Shown piece by piece: positions 46,746 to 55,163 of a DNA stretch of 64,000 bases (the stretch's first letter is position 1; the number at the start of each line of letters is the position of its first letter). This DNA is from Neorhizobium huautlense. Its GTDB lineage: Bacteria; Pseudomonadota; Alphaproteobacteria; Rhizobiales; Rhizobiaceae. The DNA lies in NCBI RefSeq assembly GCF_002968575.1, contig NZ_PVBM01000001.1, positions 248,001 through 312,000 on the forward strand. Reading direction: 5' to 3'. The notes beneath the pieces are model-generated. The model was not told the DNA's origin. It did no database searches and worked only from the letters and a program-made list of their open reading frames with translations. The position numbers and the translations under genes are program-made.

Positions 46746-47263
46746 CCACGGAATTCAAAGAACTTGACGTCAGACCGATCCTGCGGGACGGCGGCGAACC
46801 ATTCGAAGAGATCATGAAAGCGGTTGCCACGCTGCAAGAAGGCCAGGGACTTAGACTCCTGGCACCCTTCCGGCCGCAACCGCTCTTTAGGGTGATGGAT
46901 TCCAAAGGCTTCGACCACGAGGTGTTCGAGCTGGAGGGCGGCCACTTCGAGGTGCGCTTCACCCCCAGAATGGAAGAGACGGTGGCCGTCTCCGACAACG
47001 CGATTTCGCCGGCACTTTGGCCCGAGCCTTCGGTGCAGCTGGATCTCTCCGACCTGCCGCCCCCCGAACCGATGCAGCAGATCCTTGCAGAGGCGGAAGG
47101 GCTTGAACCCGGCAAGGTAATATTCGCCGTACTTTCCCGCGAGCCGCTCTTCCTCTTTCCCGAGCTTACCCGCCGGGGCCATCAGTGGGTCGGCAACTAC
47201 GATCAGGCCGGCACCGCCTACCGGATCATGATCCGCGTCGGCTCGGGGGGCAGCAATGCTTGA
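46742..47263 (+). CDS. Tandem DUF2249 protein
   Basis: This 173-residue protein is made of two DUF2249-like repeats. Repeat 1 (about 5-75: ELDVRPILRDGGEPFEEIMK, PFRPQPLFRVMDSKGFDHEVFEL) and repeat 2 (about 98-168: VQLDLSDLPPPEPMQQILAE, SREPLFLFPELTRRGHQW) share the strand-loop pattern L-D-[VL]...PEP and EPL/QPLF-x-x-L. It is translationally coupled to the membrane protein upstream and overlaps the next gene by eight bases. It lacks the Cys-rich tail of the first DUF2249 protein. Confidence 0.75.
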   Translation: MTTEFKELDVRPILRDGGEPFEEIMKAVATLQEGQGLRLLAPFRPQPLFRVMDSKGFDHEVFELEGGHFEVRFTPRMEETVAVSDNAISPALWPEPSVQLDLSDLPPPEPMQQILAEAEGLEPGKVIFAVLSREPLFLFPELTRRGHQWVGNYDQAGTAYRIMIRVGSGGSNA

Positions 47264-47552
47264 TCCGCTTGAGCAGCAGGACATCACGGAGAAAGCAAGG
47301 CAACAGCTGTCCACGATCATCGACCCCGAGATCGGCCGCAGCATCGTGGAAATGGGGCTGATCTATCTTGTCGAAATCGATTTCGAAGGAAACGTCAGCA
47401 TCATCATGACCACGACGACGAAGGGCTGCCCCGCGGCTGGTTTCCTCACCGAGGCAGTGAAAGCCTGTCTAGCTTGCGTGCCTGGCGTCCGCAATGTCGA
47501 TGTCACCCTCACCTATGAACCCGTGTGGCGCCCGGAGATGATGGAAGCATGA
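47256..47552 (+). CDS. MIP18/DUF59 family metal-sulfur cluster assembly protein
   Basis: This 98-residue protein is of the PaaD/SufT/MIP18 type. IDPEIGRSIVEMGLIYLVEID, the TTTTKGCPAAGFLTEAVK segment with the conserved reactive Cys, and VDVTLTYEPVW are all present. Such proteins help load iron-sulfur clusters onto targets. In this operon it may serve the DUF2249 or membrane proteins. It overlaps its neighbours at both ends (eight bases upstream, ATGA downstream), so coupling is tight. Confidence 0.88.
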   Translation: MLDPLEQQDITEKARQQLSTIIDPEIGRSIVEMGLIYLVEIDFEGNVSIIMTTTTKGCPAAGFLTEAVKACLACVPGVRNVDVTLTYEPVWRPEMMEA

Positions 47553-47749
47553 GCATCTGGCGCGCGACCCGGGAAGTGCGCCCGGCTCCGTTGCAGGCAG
47601 AGCCGGTATCCCATGTGGATCGTCATTGGCGCGAGCGCAATATGCGGGCAGCGGCCGCAGAGGTTCTATCGATCGGAGCAGCCGGCGAAGTCGCGGCTTT
47701 TCTTCTGTCGGAAGTCGAGCGATTGGGCGAGCCGGTCACCTGGGAATAG
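47549..47749 (+). CDS. Small hypothetical protein ending the accessory operon
   Basis: This 66-residue protein has an ATG overlapping the MIP18-type stop (ATGA), which supports translation. The sequence is basic then helical (RHWRERNMRAAAAEVLSIG, then EVAAFLLSEVERLGEPVTWE). No cysteine, signal or membrane segment is seen. No family was recognised. Confidence 0.55.
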   Translation: MSIWRATREVRPAPLQAEPVSHVDRHWRERNMRAAAAEVLSIGAAGEVAAFLLSEVERLGEPVTWE

Positions 47750-47838
47750 ACCCGAGCCGCAGATTGCGCCCCAAAAGGGCTCGCCTGACGGATGGCGGAA
47801 GCATGCAATGAATTTGAGTGGGAACTCGTTAAAGAAAA

Positions 47839-47901
47839 ATGCCCGGACCGATCAGCCGTGTCATGCTCTGAAAGCATGACACGGCTGATCGGTCCGGGCA
47901 T
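47839..47901 (-). terminator. Very long perfect hairpin (29-bp stem), pseudoazurin terminator
   Basis: 29 bases (47839-47867) are perfectly complementary to 47873-47901 around a CTGAA loop. On the minus strand the stem is followed by TTTTTCTTT, so it can terminate pseudoazurin transcription. The plus side (CTTAGAAA) has no T tract. The stem is far longer than needed for a terminator. Confidence 0.8.
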
Positions 47902-47963
47902 CTTAGAAAAATCGGCGGCAGCCGGGAGAGGGTAAGCGGCGGCCGCCGATAGGAACGGTCGGC

Positions 47964-48410
47964 TTAGACGCCGGCAGCAGCGATGTCCGCGTCGAGTCGT
48001 TCACGAGCCTTCTTCGGCAGCTTCGCTGCTTTGATCGCATCAAGATTCTTCGGAGCGTCGCCGACGACGATGAGACCGATCATCCCCATGCCCACATGCG
48101 GCGCGCATTTCACGGCATAAGCGCCTTCAACGTCGAAGGTGATCTTCACGCTTTCATTCATCTTGCCCTTGAAGGCAGTGGCGCCATCCGGAATGAGCCC
48201 ATCGATGGTTTCGGCATTGTGGGACTTGTCCGTCGGAACGAAGGTCACGGTGTCACCCTTGGCGATCTTGAGCGAGCTCGGCTCGAACACCATCGCGCCG
48301 TCCTTGCCCTTGTTGAGCATCTGGACTTCGAAGTCCGCTGCCGCGGCAACGGTTCCGAAAGCTGCGGCAAGAACGGCGGCGCCAATAAGGGATGCGAAAG
48401 TCTTTTTCAT
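47964..48410 (-). CDS. Pseudoazurin (type 1 copper electron carrier)
   Basis: This 148-residue periplasmic cupredoxin has a signal peptide ending FGTVAAAA before DFEVQML. Copper ligands are His in KSHNAE and Cys, His and Met in [10 protein letters not shown], the blue-copper C-x2-H-x4-M arrangement. It donates electrons to copper nitrite reductase in denitrifiers, which fits nirK three genes upstream. It has its own NnrR-type box and ends at the 29-bp hairpin. Amicyanin or plastocyanin-type alternatives are unlikely because of the long C-terminal helical tail. Confidence 0.94.
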   Translation of the reverse strand: MKKTFASLIGAAVLAAAFGTVAAAADFEVQMLNKGKDGAMVFEPSSLKIAKGDTVTFVPTDKSHNAETIDGLIPDGATAFKGKMNESVKITFDVEGAYAVKCAPHVGMGMIGLIVVGDAPKNLDAIKAAKLPKKARERLDADIAAAGV

Positions 48411-48479
48411 CGTCTACTCCTGTTCAAGAGACCTCGTGCCTCTGTTGATAGGCACCTTATCTCAGGGGCAGACTCGTTC

Positions 48480-48495
48480 TTTGACAAATCGCAAA
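48480..48495. promoter_or_regulatory. NnrR-type box upstream of pseudoazurin
   Basis: TTTG-ACAAATCG-CAAA has perfect arms and a centre about 78 bases before the pseudoazurin start on the minus strand. Confidence 0.78.
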
Positions 48496-48516
48496 CATGT
48501 GATGATTTGCGGCTGA

Positions 48517-49245
48517 CTATCCTTTTACGGTCTCGGCCAGCGCTGAAAGCCCATCGATATCCTTGACCGTCAGCTTCTGGCGGCCACCCTCCACAAGCCC
48601 CTTGGCCTCCCATGCGCTCATGATCCTGGAGACCGTGTGAAGTGTCGTGCCGGTCATTTCGGCGATGTCCTGGCGGGAAATCGGAAAGTCGATGCGTACG
48701 GCAGCCCCCTCCTTCCTGCCGGCATGCTTGGCGAGCCGCAGCACCGCATGCGCAACACGCCGCTCGACTTCCTGTGTGGACATTTCCCGGATGCGGGCGT
48801 GAGCCTCCTCCAGACGCTGCCCGATCGTCTGCATCGCGGTAACGGCCAAGCGAGGATTCTTGTCTACGAACTGAGGCCAGAGTTCTGTCGGCCATGACAG
48901 CGCTATGCTTTCGGCGACCGCCGTTGCCGTGCCGGGGTAGTCGCTGCGCATCAGCGCCTTGGCGAAGCCGAACAGGTCGCCGGGATGAACGACCCGGACG
49001 ATAATCTGTTGACCGTCTTCCGTCACCTGCGTGACCTTCAGCCTGCCGTGCAGAAGAAGGAAAAAATGCGTCGCGGCCGCACCCTGCTCGAAAACAGCAT
49101 CGCCAATCGGCACTCGACGCGAGGTCGAATGCCCCAGAAGGGCTTCCGTGTCGGCGTCATCCATTTTCTCGAACAGCGGGAAAGTCCGGACGAGGCTTTT
49201 GTCGATCTTCAAGGCAATGCGCTCCGATGATTTGAGCGCGACCAT
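48517..49245 (-). CDS. nnrR: Crp/Fnr family regulator, probable NnrR
   Basis: This 242-residue regulator has a cyclic-nucleotide-binding-type sensor domain (about 20-140) and a winged helix (about 150-235) with ISRQDIAEMTGTTLHTVSRI. The whole protein has no cysteine, so it cannot hold the oxygen-sensing 4Fe-4S cluster of Fnr; NO sensing by heme, as in NnrR/DNR, fits better. In the recognition helix the Fnr E-x-x-S-R is H-x-x-S-R, which agrees with the TTTG...CAAA boxes rather than TTGAT sites. It lies 50 bases after nirV with no box of its own, so it is probably read from the nirK promoter. Confidence 0.85.
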   Translation of the reverse strand: MVALKSSERIALKIDKSLVRTFPLFEKMDDADTEALLGHSTSRRVPIGDAVFEQGAAATHFFLLLHGRLKVTQVTEDGQQIIVRVVHPGDLFGFAKALMRSDYPGTATAVAESIALSWPTELWPQFVDKNPRLAVTAMQTIGQRLEEAHARIREMSTQEVERRVAHAVLRLAKHAGRKEGAAVRIDFPISRQDIAEMTGTTLHTVSRIMSAWEAKGLVEGGRQKLTVKDIDGLSALAETVKG

Positions 49246-49295
49246 AACACGGCTCGCGATCAGATCGAAGGCATGGGAATGCCGCACCTGGGGAT

Positions 49296-50198
49296 TTACG
49301 CAATCCAGCCTTTTTCGCGGAACTTCGCCAGGAACGGCGCATACCATTTCGTGGACTTCACAAGGCGGAAGCCCAGATTGTCGGGAGGAGTTCCGACCGA
49401 GCATCCGCCGCCTTTAGGATCGCGGATGAAGGCGCTGACCGGAGAGCGATGACCCGCCACGGTGACATAGACTCCGCATATAGGCTCCGCATTGCGGACA
49501 GATCCGTTCTCGTAGAGATGCACCCGCCGATGACAGGTCGAGGTCCATTCCCAGACGTTCCCGCCGAAATCGGCAAGCCCGTACTCGTTTTCGCCGAAGC
49601 TTCCGATCGGTCGGGGAACCGGGTCGCGCTTCGACCGCTCGCGTGCCTCGCGCTCGTAATCCGCCAGCCAGCGAAGGGCCGGGTTCTTGCTGTCGGGATC
49701 AAGCCCTAGCGCATCGTCAGGAAAAAGCTTGCCTGCGGCCTGCGCGAGTTGCTGGTCGGACGGAAGCGTCCAGTATTCGCCGGTCTTTCTCGAAAGCCAG
49801 CGGGCATAGTCCGTCGCATCATCGAAACTGACGCCGGTGACCGGCACATTCGCGCTCCCGGCGGGGGTCGCATCGGCCGCAGCGCACGCGCCATCAAGGA
49901 CGCAGGCAGCATATTCGGATGCCGTGATCTGGTATTTTGTAATGGTGAGGCCTTCCGAAGCGATCACCGTCTTCATCGGCGGATCGACTGCCGCCGTGCC
50001 CTTCACGAACTCGCCGTCGCTCCGGTATTTATATGTCCGCGGCGGCACCACGACGCTTTTCGGTTCGTAGGCCGCGCTCTGCGGTGCCGACACATCGAAA
50101 AAACCGGCCTGCTGAAAGATGCCTGCCGACAGGGCAGCGATCAGGGTGATCGGAAGCGCGGTGTGAAAGAGGGAGAGACTTGGTTTTGTCCACGGCAT
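49296..50198 (-). CDS. nirV: NirV, SUMF1/formylglycine-generating-type protein
   Basis: This 300-residue protein has one N-terminal membrane helix or uncleaved signal (SLFHTALPITLIAALSAGIF). A sulfatase-modifying-factor fold follows, with NVPVTGVSFDDATDYARWL, GEYWTLPSDQQLA, YGLADFGGNVWEW and a C-terminal GFRLVKS. NirV is the usual partner downstream of nirK; its exact role is not known. The start has a GGGAGG site, and the gene follows nirK by 91 bases. The usual catalytic cysteine pair of true FGE enzymes is not evident. Confidence 0.9.
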   Translation of the reverse strand: MPWTKPSLSLFHTALPITLIAALSAGIFQQAGFFDVSAPQSAAYEPKSVVVPPRTYKYRSDGEFVKGTAAVDPPMKTVIASEGLTITKYQITASEYAACVLDGACAAADATPAGSANVPVTGVSFDDATDYARWLSRKTGEYWTLPSDQQLAQAAGKLFPDDALGLDPDSKNPALRWLADYEREARERSKRDPVPRPIGSFGENEYGLADFGGNVWEWTSTCHRRVHLYENGSVRNAEPICGVYVTVAGHRSPVSAFIRDPKGGGCSVGTPPDNLGFRLVKSTKWYAPFLAKFREKGWIA

Positions 50199-50289
50199 GT
50201 TCGCCTCCCGGCGAAACCGCATCCTCGAGTGAGGCGGGCCTGTTGAAGTAGCCGGCGGGGCAAGGATCACCCTGCCCCGCCGCGCGTCA

Positions 50290-51423
50290 TCAGCTTCCGG
50301 TCGGAGCGACGATCGATGTCATCAGATCGTCGTTCCATTCGCCGGTAACCTTGAAGTGCGCGGCTGCACCGAGCTCGAAGGCTTCGATGAGGTTGTGGTT
50401 CACATAGGCGTAGATGCCCGGCTGCTCGAAGGTGTAGAACGCTGCACCGGCCGTGCCGCCCGGGATGAACCAGGTTTCCTGATCGCGGTCGGGAACGTTG
50501 TTGAACTTGCCGGTCTGCCAGACATAGTCGCCATGTCCGCCGATGAGGTGGGGGCGAGTGTCGCGGTTGGCCTGCGAGTGGACGATCAGCACCTTCTCGC
50601 CGACGGCGGCCGTCAGTGCGTTTTCACCGGTCAGGGCGCCGACCGCACCGTTGAACACGATGTGGCTCGGTGTCAGCGTCCGCATGACCTTCAGCGTGTC
50701 TTCATAGGCATCGCCGACACTGGCGTATTTCTTGAAGTTACCGGCCTCGTCGCGCGGCACGTAGAAGTCCTGTTCGCCGACATAGTAGACCTTGTCGTAG
50801 ACCAGTTCCTTGCCGTGGCCATCCGTCAGGCCTTCGCGCGGCAGCACCATGATCGCGCCGTTCATGCCCGAGGTGACATGCCATGGAACCATGCCGGGAG
50901 GTGCGCAATGGTAGACGAAGACGCCGGCTTTCGTAGCCTTGAAGCGCAGGACTGCCTTCTCGCCCGGGTTGACGATGGTCAGTGCGCCGCCGCCCAGCGC
51001 GCCGGTGGCCGAATGGAAATCGATGTTATGCTGCAGTTCGTTGGTTTCGGGATTGATCAGCGTCAGTTCGACGTAGTCGCCCTGGTGCACGACCATCATC
51101 GGGCCCGGAACCGAGCCGTCAAAGGTCATGGCATTGATTTCCGTACCTTCCTTGTCGATCACCAGCTTCTTTTCCTGGATCGTCAGGGTGAATTCGACGA
51201 TCTTCGGAGGACCGTCCGCCTTCTGGGTATGGGCATGGACAAAGGGCGGCTTGACGAGGTCGACCTTGACGCGGCGTAAAGCCGAAAGATCGGTTGGCTT
51301 CATCTTGGCCGGAGGCGCTTCTTCGGCATGGGCGAACGACGCCTGGACGATGGGCGCCACCGCCCCGACGATCGCTGCCCCCGCCAGGATCGAACGTCTG
51401 CTTATCTGAAATTTGTCAGTCAT
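50290..51423 (-). CDS. nirK: Copper-containing nitrite reductase
   Basis: This 377-residue periplasmic trimeric enzyme reduces nitrite to NO. It has a twin-arginine signal ([14 protein letters not shown]) and two cupredoxin domains. Type 1 copper ligands appear in LQHNIDFH (first His) and [17 protein letters not shown] (Cys, His, Met). Type 2 ligands and catalytic residues are in NIDFH (Asp, His), VYHC (His) and VNHNLIEAF (His), with the substrate-site His in IGGHGDYVW. The start at 51423 follows AAGGAC. It heads nirK-nirV-nnrR and has an NnrR-type box about 88 bases upstream. Confidence 0.98.
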   Translation of the reverse strand: MTDKFQISRRSILAGAAIVGAVAPIVQASFAHAEEAPPAKMKPTDLSALRRVKVDLVKPPFVHAHTQKADGPPKIVEFTLTIQEKKLVIDKEGTEINAMTFDGSVPGPMMVVHQGDYVELTLINPETNELQHNIDFHSATGALGGGALTIVNPGEKAVLRFKATKAGVFVYHCAPPGMVPWHVTSGMNGAIMVLPREGLTDGHGKELVYDKVYYVGEQDFYVPRDEAGNFKKYASVGDAYEDTLKVMRTLTPSHIVFNGAVGALTGENALTAAVGEKVLIVHSQANRDTRPHLIGGHGDYVWQTGKFNNVPDRDQETWFIPGGTAGAAFYTFEQPGIYAYVNHNLIEAFELGAAAHFKVTGEWNDDLMTSIVAPTGS

Positions 51424-51503
51424 GATCTTGTCCTTCGGAACAAAGGGCGGAGTGGATCGCCGTCCTGTCGAAGGAGAAGCTACGACCGGTCCCCTATGTC
51501 TTC

Positions 51504-51519
51504 TTTGACCTGAAACAAA
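51504..51519. promoter_or_regulatory. NnrR-type box for nirK
   Basis: TTTG-ACCTGAAA-CAAA. The centre is 88 bases before the nirK start on the minus strand. It is the nirK-proximal member of a two-box divergent promoter. Confidence 0.78.
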
Positions 51520-51533
51520 CTTTCCCTTGTTTG

Positions 51534-51549
51534 CTTGCGACTTCGCAAA
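51534..51549. promoter_or_regulatory. NnrR-type box for nnrS
   Basis: The core TTGCGA-CT-TCGCAA is a perfect 14-bp palindrome, the strictest copy of the box in the island. Its centre lies 62 bases before nnrS and 30 bases from the nirK box. Confidence 0.82.
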
Positions 51550-51603
51550 GATCAAAAATAACGCGGGGATATAGATCAAGTCATCGATCGAAGGAATTTT
51601 CTG

Positions 51604-52821
51604 ATGACTGATCTCTCCTCCCCAACAACCCGCCGTGGCGGCATTCCCCGCGGCCTATCGCCGACCGCTCCGATAATATTCTCCTATGGCTTCCGGCCCT
51701 TCTTTCTCGGCGCAGCGGTCTGGGCTGCAGTCGCCATGCTGCTGTGGATCGCAAGTCTTGTGGGCGTGATCGAGGTTGCAGCAGATTATGGCGTGGTCCA
51801 TTGGCACGCGCATGAGATGCTGTTCGGTTATGCAAGTGCCGTGCTTGCCGGCTTTCTCCTGACGGCCGTCCCCAACTGGACGGGCCGGCTCCCAGTCTCC
51901 GGCTGGCCGCTCGTCTTTCTATTCCTCGTCTGGGCCGCCGGCAGGCTGGCGCTTCTCCTGTCGGACGGGCTTGGAACCATAGCAGCTATCCTGCTCGATT
52001 CGGCCTTTCTTCCAGTCCTCTTGCTGATCTGCGTGCGGGAAGTCGCTGCCGGCAAGAAGTGGAAGGATCTGAAGGTCATAGCCGGCCTTCTGGCGCTTTC
52101 GGTCGCCAATATCCTCTACCACCTCCAGGTTATCGGCGGTCAGAATCCAGCGCCGGCGATCAAGCTTGCCATTTCGGCCTATGTCGTAATGATCCTGATC
52201 GTCGGCGGCCGGATCATTCCGAGCTTCACCCGCAACTGGATCAACAAGGCAGGCCGCACGGACTTCCCTACGCCTTACAACCACTTCGATACAGCCGCGA
52301 TAGTCCTGGGAGTTGCAGCTCTTGCCGTTTGGGTCATACTGGACGAAGGGCCGATCGTAGCGACCGCCGCAGGCACTGCCGCACTGGCGCACCTGATCCG
52401 GCTCCATCGCTGGCGCGGCTGGACGACGGCCGCGGAAATGCTGGTGGCGGTCCTTCACATCGCTTATTTGTTCGTGCCGCTTGGTTACCTGGCGATCGCG
52501 CTTGCAGCTATCGACCTGTTCGACACGACCGCCACCCTTCACATGCTGAGCGTCGGCACGGTCACGACGATGATGCTGGCCGTCATGACCAGGGCAAGCC
52601 GCGGCCATACCGGCAGGGTCCTGACGGCCTCCCGCATCACGACGATATCCTACGGAGCGATCGTGCTCTGTGCGGTGGTCAGACCTGGTACCAGCCTGTT
52701 CCCGGAGTTTTCGAGCACCATCTATACCGTGTCCGGATTATTATGGCTCCTCGCCTTCGGCCTCTTTCTTTTTGAATACGGACCGATGCTGGCGACCGTG
52801 AGGCGCGCCAAACTCGGCTGA
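51604..52821 (+). CDS. nnrS: NnrS family heme-copper membrane protein
   Basis: This 405-residue inner-membrane protein has 12 predicted helices and the NnrS signatures [53 protein letters not shown] and [29 protein letters not shown]. The histidines bind heme and copper in characterised members. NnrS relieves NO stress and is often under NnrR. It is divergent from nirK and headed by the perfect palindrome box. Confidence 0.96.
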   Translation: MTDLSSPTTRRGGIPRGLSPTAPIIFSYGFRPFFLGAAVWAAVAMLLWIASLVGVIEVAADYGVVHWHAHEMLFGYASAVLAGFLLTAVPNWTGRLPVSGWPLVFLFLVWAAGRLALLLSDGLGTIAAILLDSAFLPVLLLICVREVAAGKKWKDLKVIAGLLALSVANILYHLQVIGGQNPAPAIKLAISAYVVMILIVGGRIIPSFTRNWINKAGRTDFPTPYNHFDTAAIVLGVAALAVWVILDEGPIVATAAGTAALAHLIRLHRWRGWTTAAEMLVAVLHIAYLFVPLGYLAIALAAIDLFDTTATLHMLSVGTVTTMMLAVMTRASRGHTGRVLTASRITTISYGAIVLCAVVRPGTSLFPEFSSTIYTVSGLLWLLAFGLFLFEYGPMLATVRRAKLG

Positions 52822-53179
52822 TCAAGACAATCCCGCCAGGTAAAAAAACGGAACTCCAGCTGCAAATTCAGGAGAGGTGCTTTCGCGTCAACAGATCGAA
52901 CGCGATCCATCGGCCCCAAGAATCGTACGGACGGAGCCGGGCGTGGGTACCGGTTCGTCGCCAACGAAATTTGGCGACAGCTCATCAAACGCCTCGGAGC
53001 GCTGCCTGACACGGTGGCGCTTCCGTCGCCGTCAATCCGGTTCCAGCGGATCACCGCGGACCAACGGGATGCCGATCGCGGCTCTGCAGCCGGAGCGCAT
53101 ATGATCTCGCCTTGCCCTTTCTTGGCCGGAAATGGACGATATGTGACAGTTCCGTGACAGATTTGTGTAAGGAGCGCAC
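52822..53179. other. Intergenic region after nnrS, nothing recognised
   Basis: About 358 bases with only short, compositionally random open frames. A repeated TGACAG (near 53142 and 53154) and an AAGGAG site precede the next gene. No terminator hairpin, box or RNA gene was recognised. Confidence 0.5.
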
Positions 53180-53923
53180 ATGGCCGTCATCCGAGAGGAA
53201 AACAGTGTCGAGACCGGGATCGGCACTGCAGCTTTTTCCCCGCTCTTCCTTCAATCGAGAAACCAAACCCGTTGGGCGATTGTCGCCCTGGCTTCCATAG
53301 GAATCTGCACGCTCACCGCAACGTTGGCTGCCGTCTTTGCGCCGGGAATGCGGCCCCTGCTGCTGCAGGAAGACGGCATTATTGAAATGGCAAGCGTAGC
53401 CTGCCTTGCCGCCGCCGTGCTTGGGGCCGTAATCGTATCCGTCACATGGGGAGGCCCGCGCCTTCCGCTTCTGGTGGCGGGTTTGATCGGTTTCGCCGAG
53501 TTGATGGACGAAACCAGCTTCGGTTCCCGCCTTTTCGGCTTTCAGCCTCCTGCGCTCTATGGCGGAGGTGAACTGGACGGCTTTCACGACCTGCTGATTC
53601 TGGCTTATCGACTGCTGCGCGATATCCATCCGACGCTCGCATGGATTTTGGCAGGCCTGCTGCTGGCCGCGTCTCTCGGCATGATGATGTTTGCACTGAG
53701 CCAACTGGGGCGCGGGGTTGGGGAAAAGCGCTCGTGGCTGGCCGATCACATGCTGATCTTCCTGCACATCGGCTTCATTGGCCTCGCACAAGTAATCGAC
53801 GTTGCCGCGGAATCCAAAGTGCTCTCGGCAGTCGAAGAAATGTTGGAGTTCAACGCCAGCCTGGCCCTGCTATTTTACGTTGCCAGCAGACCATCGTCTC
53901 GGCCGATAAACAACGCAGGATAA
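53180..53923 (+). CDS. Conserved membrane protein of unknown function (247 aa)
   Basis: The protein has a 30-residue soluble N terminus, then six or seven hydrophobic helices. The loop ELMDETSFGSRLFGF, followed by GGGELDGFHDLLIL, is charged and looks conserved. It vaguely recalls the EEISWGQR-type motif of some uncharacterised membrane families. An AAGGAGCG ribosome site precedes the ATG. It adjoins the denitrification island but has no NnrR-type box. Function unknown. Confidence 0.7.
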   Translation: MAVIREENSVETGIGTAAFSPLFLQSRNQTRWAIVALASIGICTLTATLAAVFAPGMRPLLLQEDGIIEMASVACLAAAVLGAVIVSVTWGGPRLPLLVAGLIGFAELMDETSFGSRLFGFQPPALYGGGELDGFHDLLILAYRLLRDIHPTLAWILAGLLLAASLGMMMFALSQLGRGVGEKRSWLADHMLIFLHIGFIGLAQVIDVAAESKVLSAVEEMLEFNASLALLFYVASRPSSRPINNAG

Positions 53924-54033
53924 CGGATACGCATCCATCCGGCAGTGCCTTGGATCGCCGAAATCCCGGATTGAGTCTTCAAAATTCCGGAAGCGCAGCA
54001 TCCGACTGCAGACGGCTTGGAGATGAAAAATTG

Positions 54034-54109
54034 TGGTGGGCCCGGAGGGACTCGAACCCCCAACCAAGCGGTTATGAGCCGCCGGCTCTAACCATTGAGC
54101 TACAGGCCC
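54034..54109 (-). tRNA. tRNA with CAU anticodon, probable tRNA-Ile2
   Basis: A 76-base cloverleaf with encoded CCA lies on the minus strand. The acceptor stem pairs GGGCCTG with CGGGCCC. The anticodon loop is CT-CAT-AA, and the T arm contains GGTTCGAGTCC. A CAU anticodon could be Met or the lysidine-modified Ile(AUA). The D arm AGCTCAATGGTTAGAGC and the CTCATAA loop resemble E. coli ileX, so Ile2 is favoured. Automated tools often call this gene tRNA-Met. Confidence 0.93.
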
Positions 54110-54328
54110 GCCGTTTAAGCGCGGGCAAGGCGCAATGGCACGCCTTGCCTCGGAGGTCCGTCTAGCGCAATTCCCCCAAAGCTACAAGCCGTTGCCGCAA
54201 TAGCTTCACAATCCATCGTCACGTAATGCGTGGATGTGCGTCAAAGTAGAATCGCCGCCTGCGACGCCTTATCCGCCCGCCATTGCGGCAGCCCGACTGC
54301 AGCCGCGCCAACAGATCAGGAGATATCC

Positions 54329-55075
54329 ATGCGCTTTGCGCTTTCGCCGTCACGTCTTGTCCTGGCATCGTTTCTTGCAGGTGTTGCCCTCGCCTCCACG
54401 ACCCTGCAGGTCGCTGCCCAGGATGTCCGGCCTCGCGAACCGGTCATCAATGTCTCCGGTGAAGGAGAGGCCTCAGTGGCGCCCGATATGGCGATCCTGA
54501 CGCTGTCGGTCGTCCGCAACGGCAAGACGGCCGAAGCTGCCCTTTCGGCCAACAGCGCCGCTATGAAGGAAGTCCTTGCCGCGTTGAAGGCCGAAGGCAT
54601 CGCCGACCGTGACATCCAGACGAGCAATTTCTCGATCTATCCGCAATACCGCCATCCAGAGCCGAAGAATGGCAACGCTCCGGCGCCGGAAATCACCGGC
54701 TACGAGGTCGCCAACGCGCTGACGCTCAAGGTGCGCGAACTCGCCAAGCTCGGTGGGTTGATCGACAAATCGGTAAAGCTCGGCGTCAATCAGGGCGGCC
54801 AGATCAGCTTTACCAACGACGATCCGGAAAAGGCCTTGACGGAGGCCCGCAAGCAGGCCGTCGCCGAGGCGATCGCAAAGGCCCGAACCCTGACGGATGC
54901 AGCCAATGTCAAGCTTGGGCGCATCTTGGAAATCAGCGAAAATTCGGCGAGACCCATGCCGCAGGCGATGATGCGCATGTCGATGGCGAAGGATATGGCC
55001 GCCGAGGCAGTACCGGTCGCGGCCGGCGAGAATACCTACACCGTCAACGTCAACGTCACGTTTGCCCTCGACTGA
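54329..55075 (+). CDS. SIMPL (DUF541) domain periplasmic protein
   Basis: This 248-residue protein has a signal peptide (RLVLASFLAGVALASTTL, cleavage near VAAQD). Its SIMPL domain opens VINVSGEGEASVAPDMAILTLSV and continues through YPQYRHPEP, ITGYEVANALTLKVRELAKLG and AVAEAIAKARTLTDAANVKLG. Family members are periplasmic or outer-membrane proteins such as Brucella BP26 and E. coli YggE, linked to oxidative-stress tolerance. The length is close to BP26. An AGGAGA site precedes the ATG. Confidence 0.92.
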   Translation: MRFALSPSRLVLASFLAGVALASTTLQVAAQDVRPREPVINVSGEGEASVAPDMAILTLSVVRNGKTAEAALSANSAAMKEVLAALKAEGIADRDIQTSNFSIYPQYRHPEPKNGNAPAPEITGYEVANALTLKVRELAKLGGLIDKSVKLGVNQGGQISFTNDDPEKALTEARKQAVAEAIAKARTLTDAANVKLGRILEISENSARPMPQAMMRMSMAKDMAAEAVPVAAGENTYTVNVNVTFALD

Positions 55076-55084
55076 CGGTAAAGC

Positions 55085-55117
55085 AAAAACCCTCGCCGGA
55101 CCGGAGTCTGGCGAGGG
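55085..55117 (-). terminator. Terminator of the 118-aa secreted protein gene
   Basis: On the minus strand an 8-bp perfect core stem (CCCTCGCC with GGCGAGGG) is followed by TTTTT. No T tract exists on the plus side, so it serves the gene at 55164-55520, convergent with the SIMPL gene. Confidence 0.8.
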
Positions 55118-55163
55118 CGTTCATCCGTCAACGGGCGATGGAGACGGAAGAATTTGCCGGCAG

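Noticed and set aside
52877..53104. 75-aa open frame after nnrS
   Set aside because: Arg/Ser-rich random composition, no ribosome site, no family pattern.
54034..54109. Calling the CAU tRNA an elongator or initiator tRNA-Met
   Set aside because: The first acceptor pair is a normal G-C, unlike initiators, and the arm sequences resemble ileX. Ile2 is preferred but not proven.
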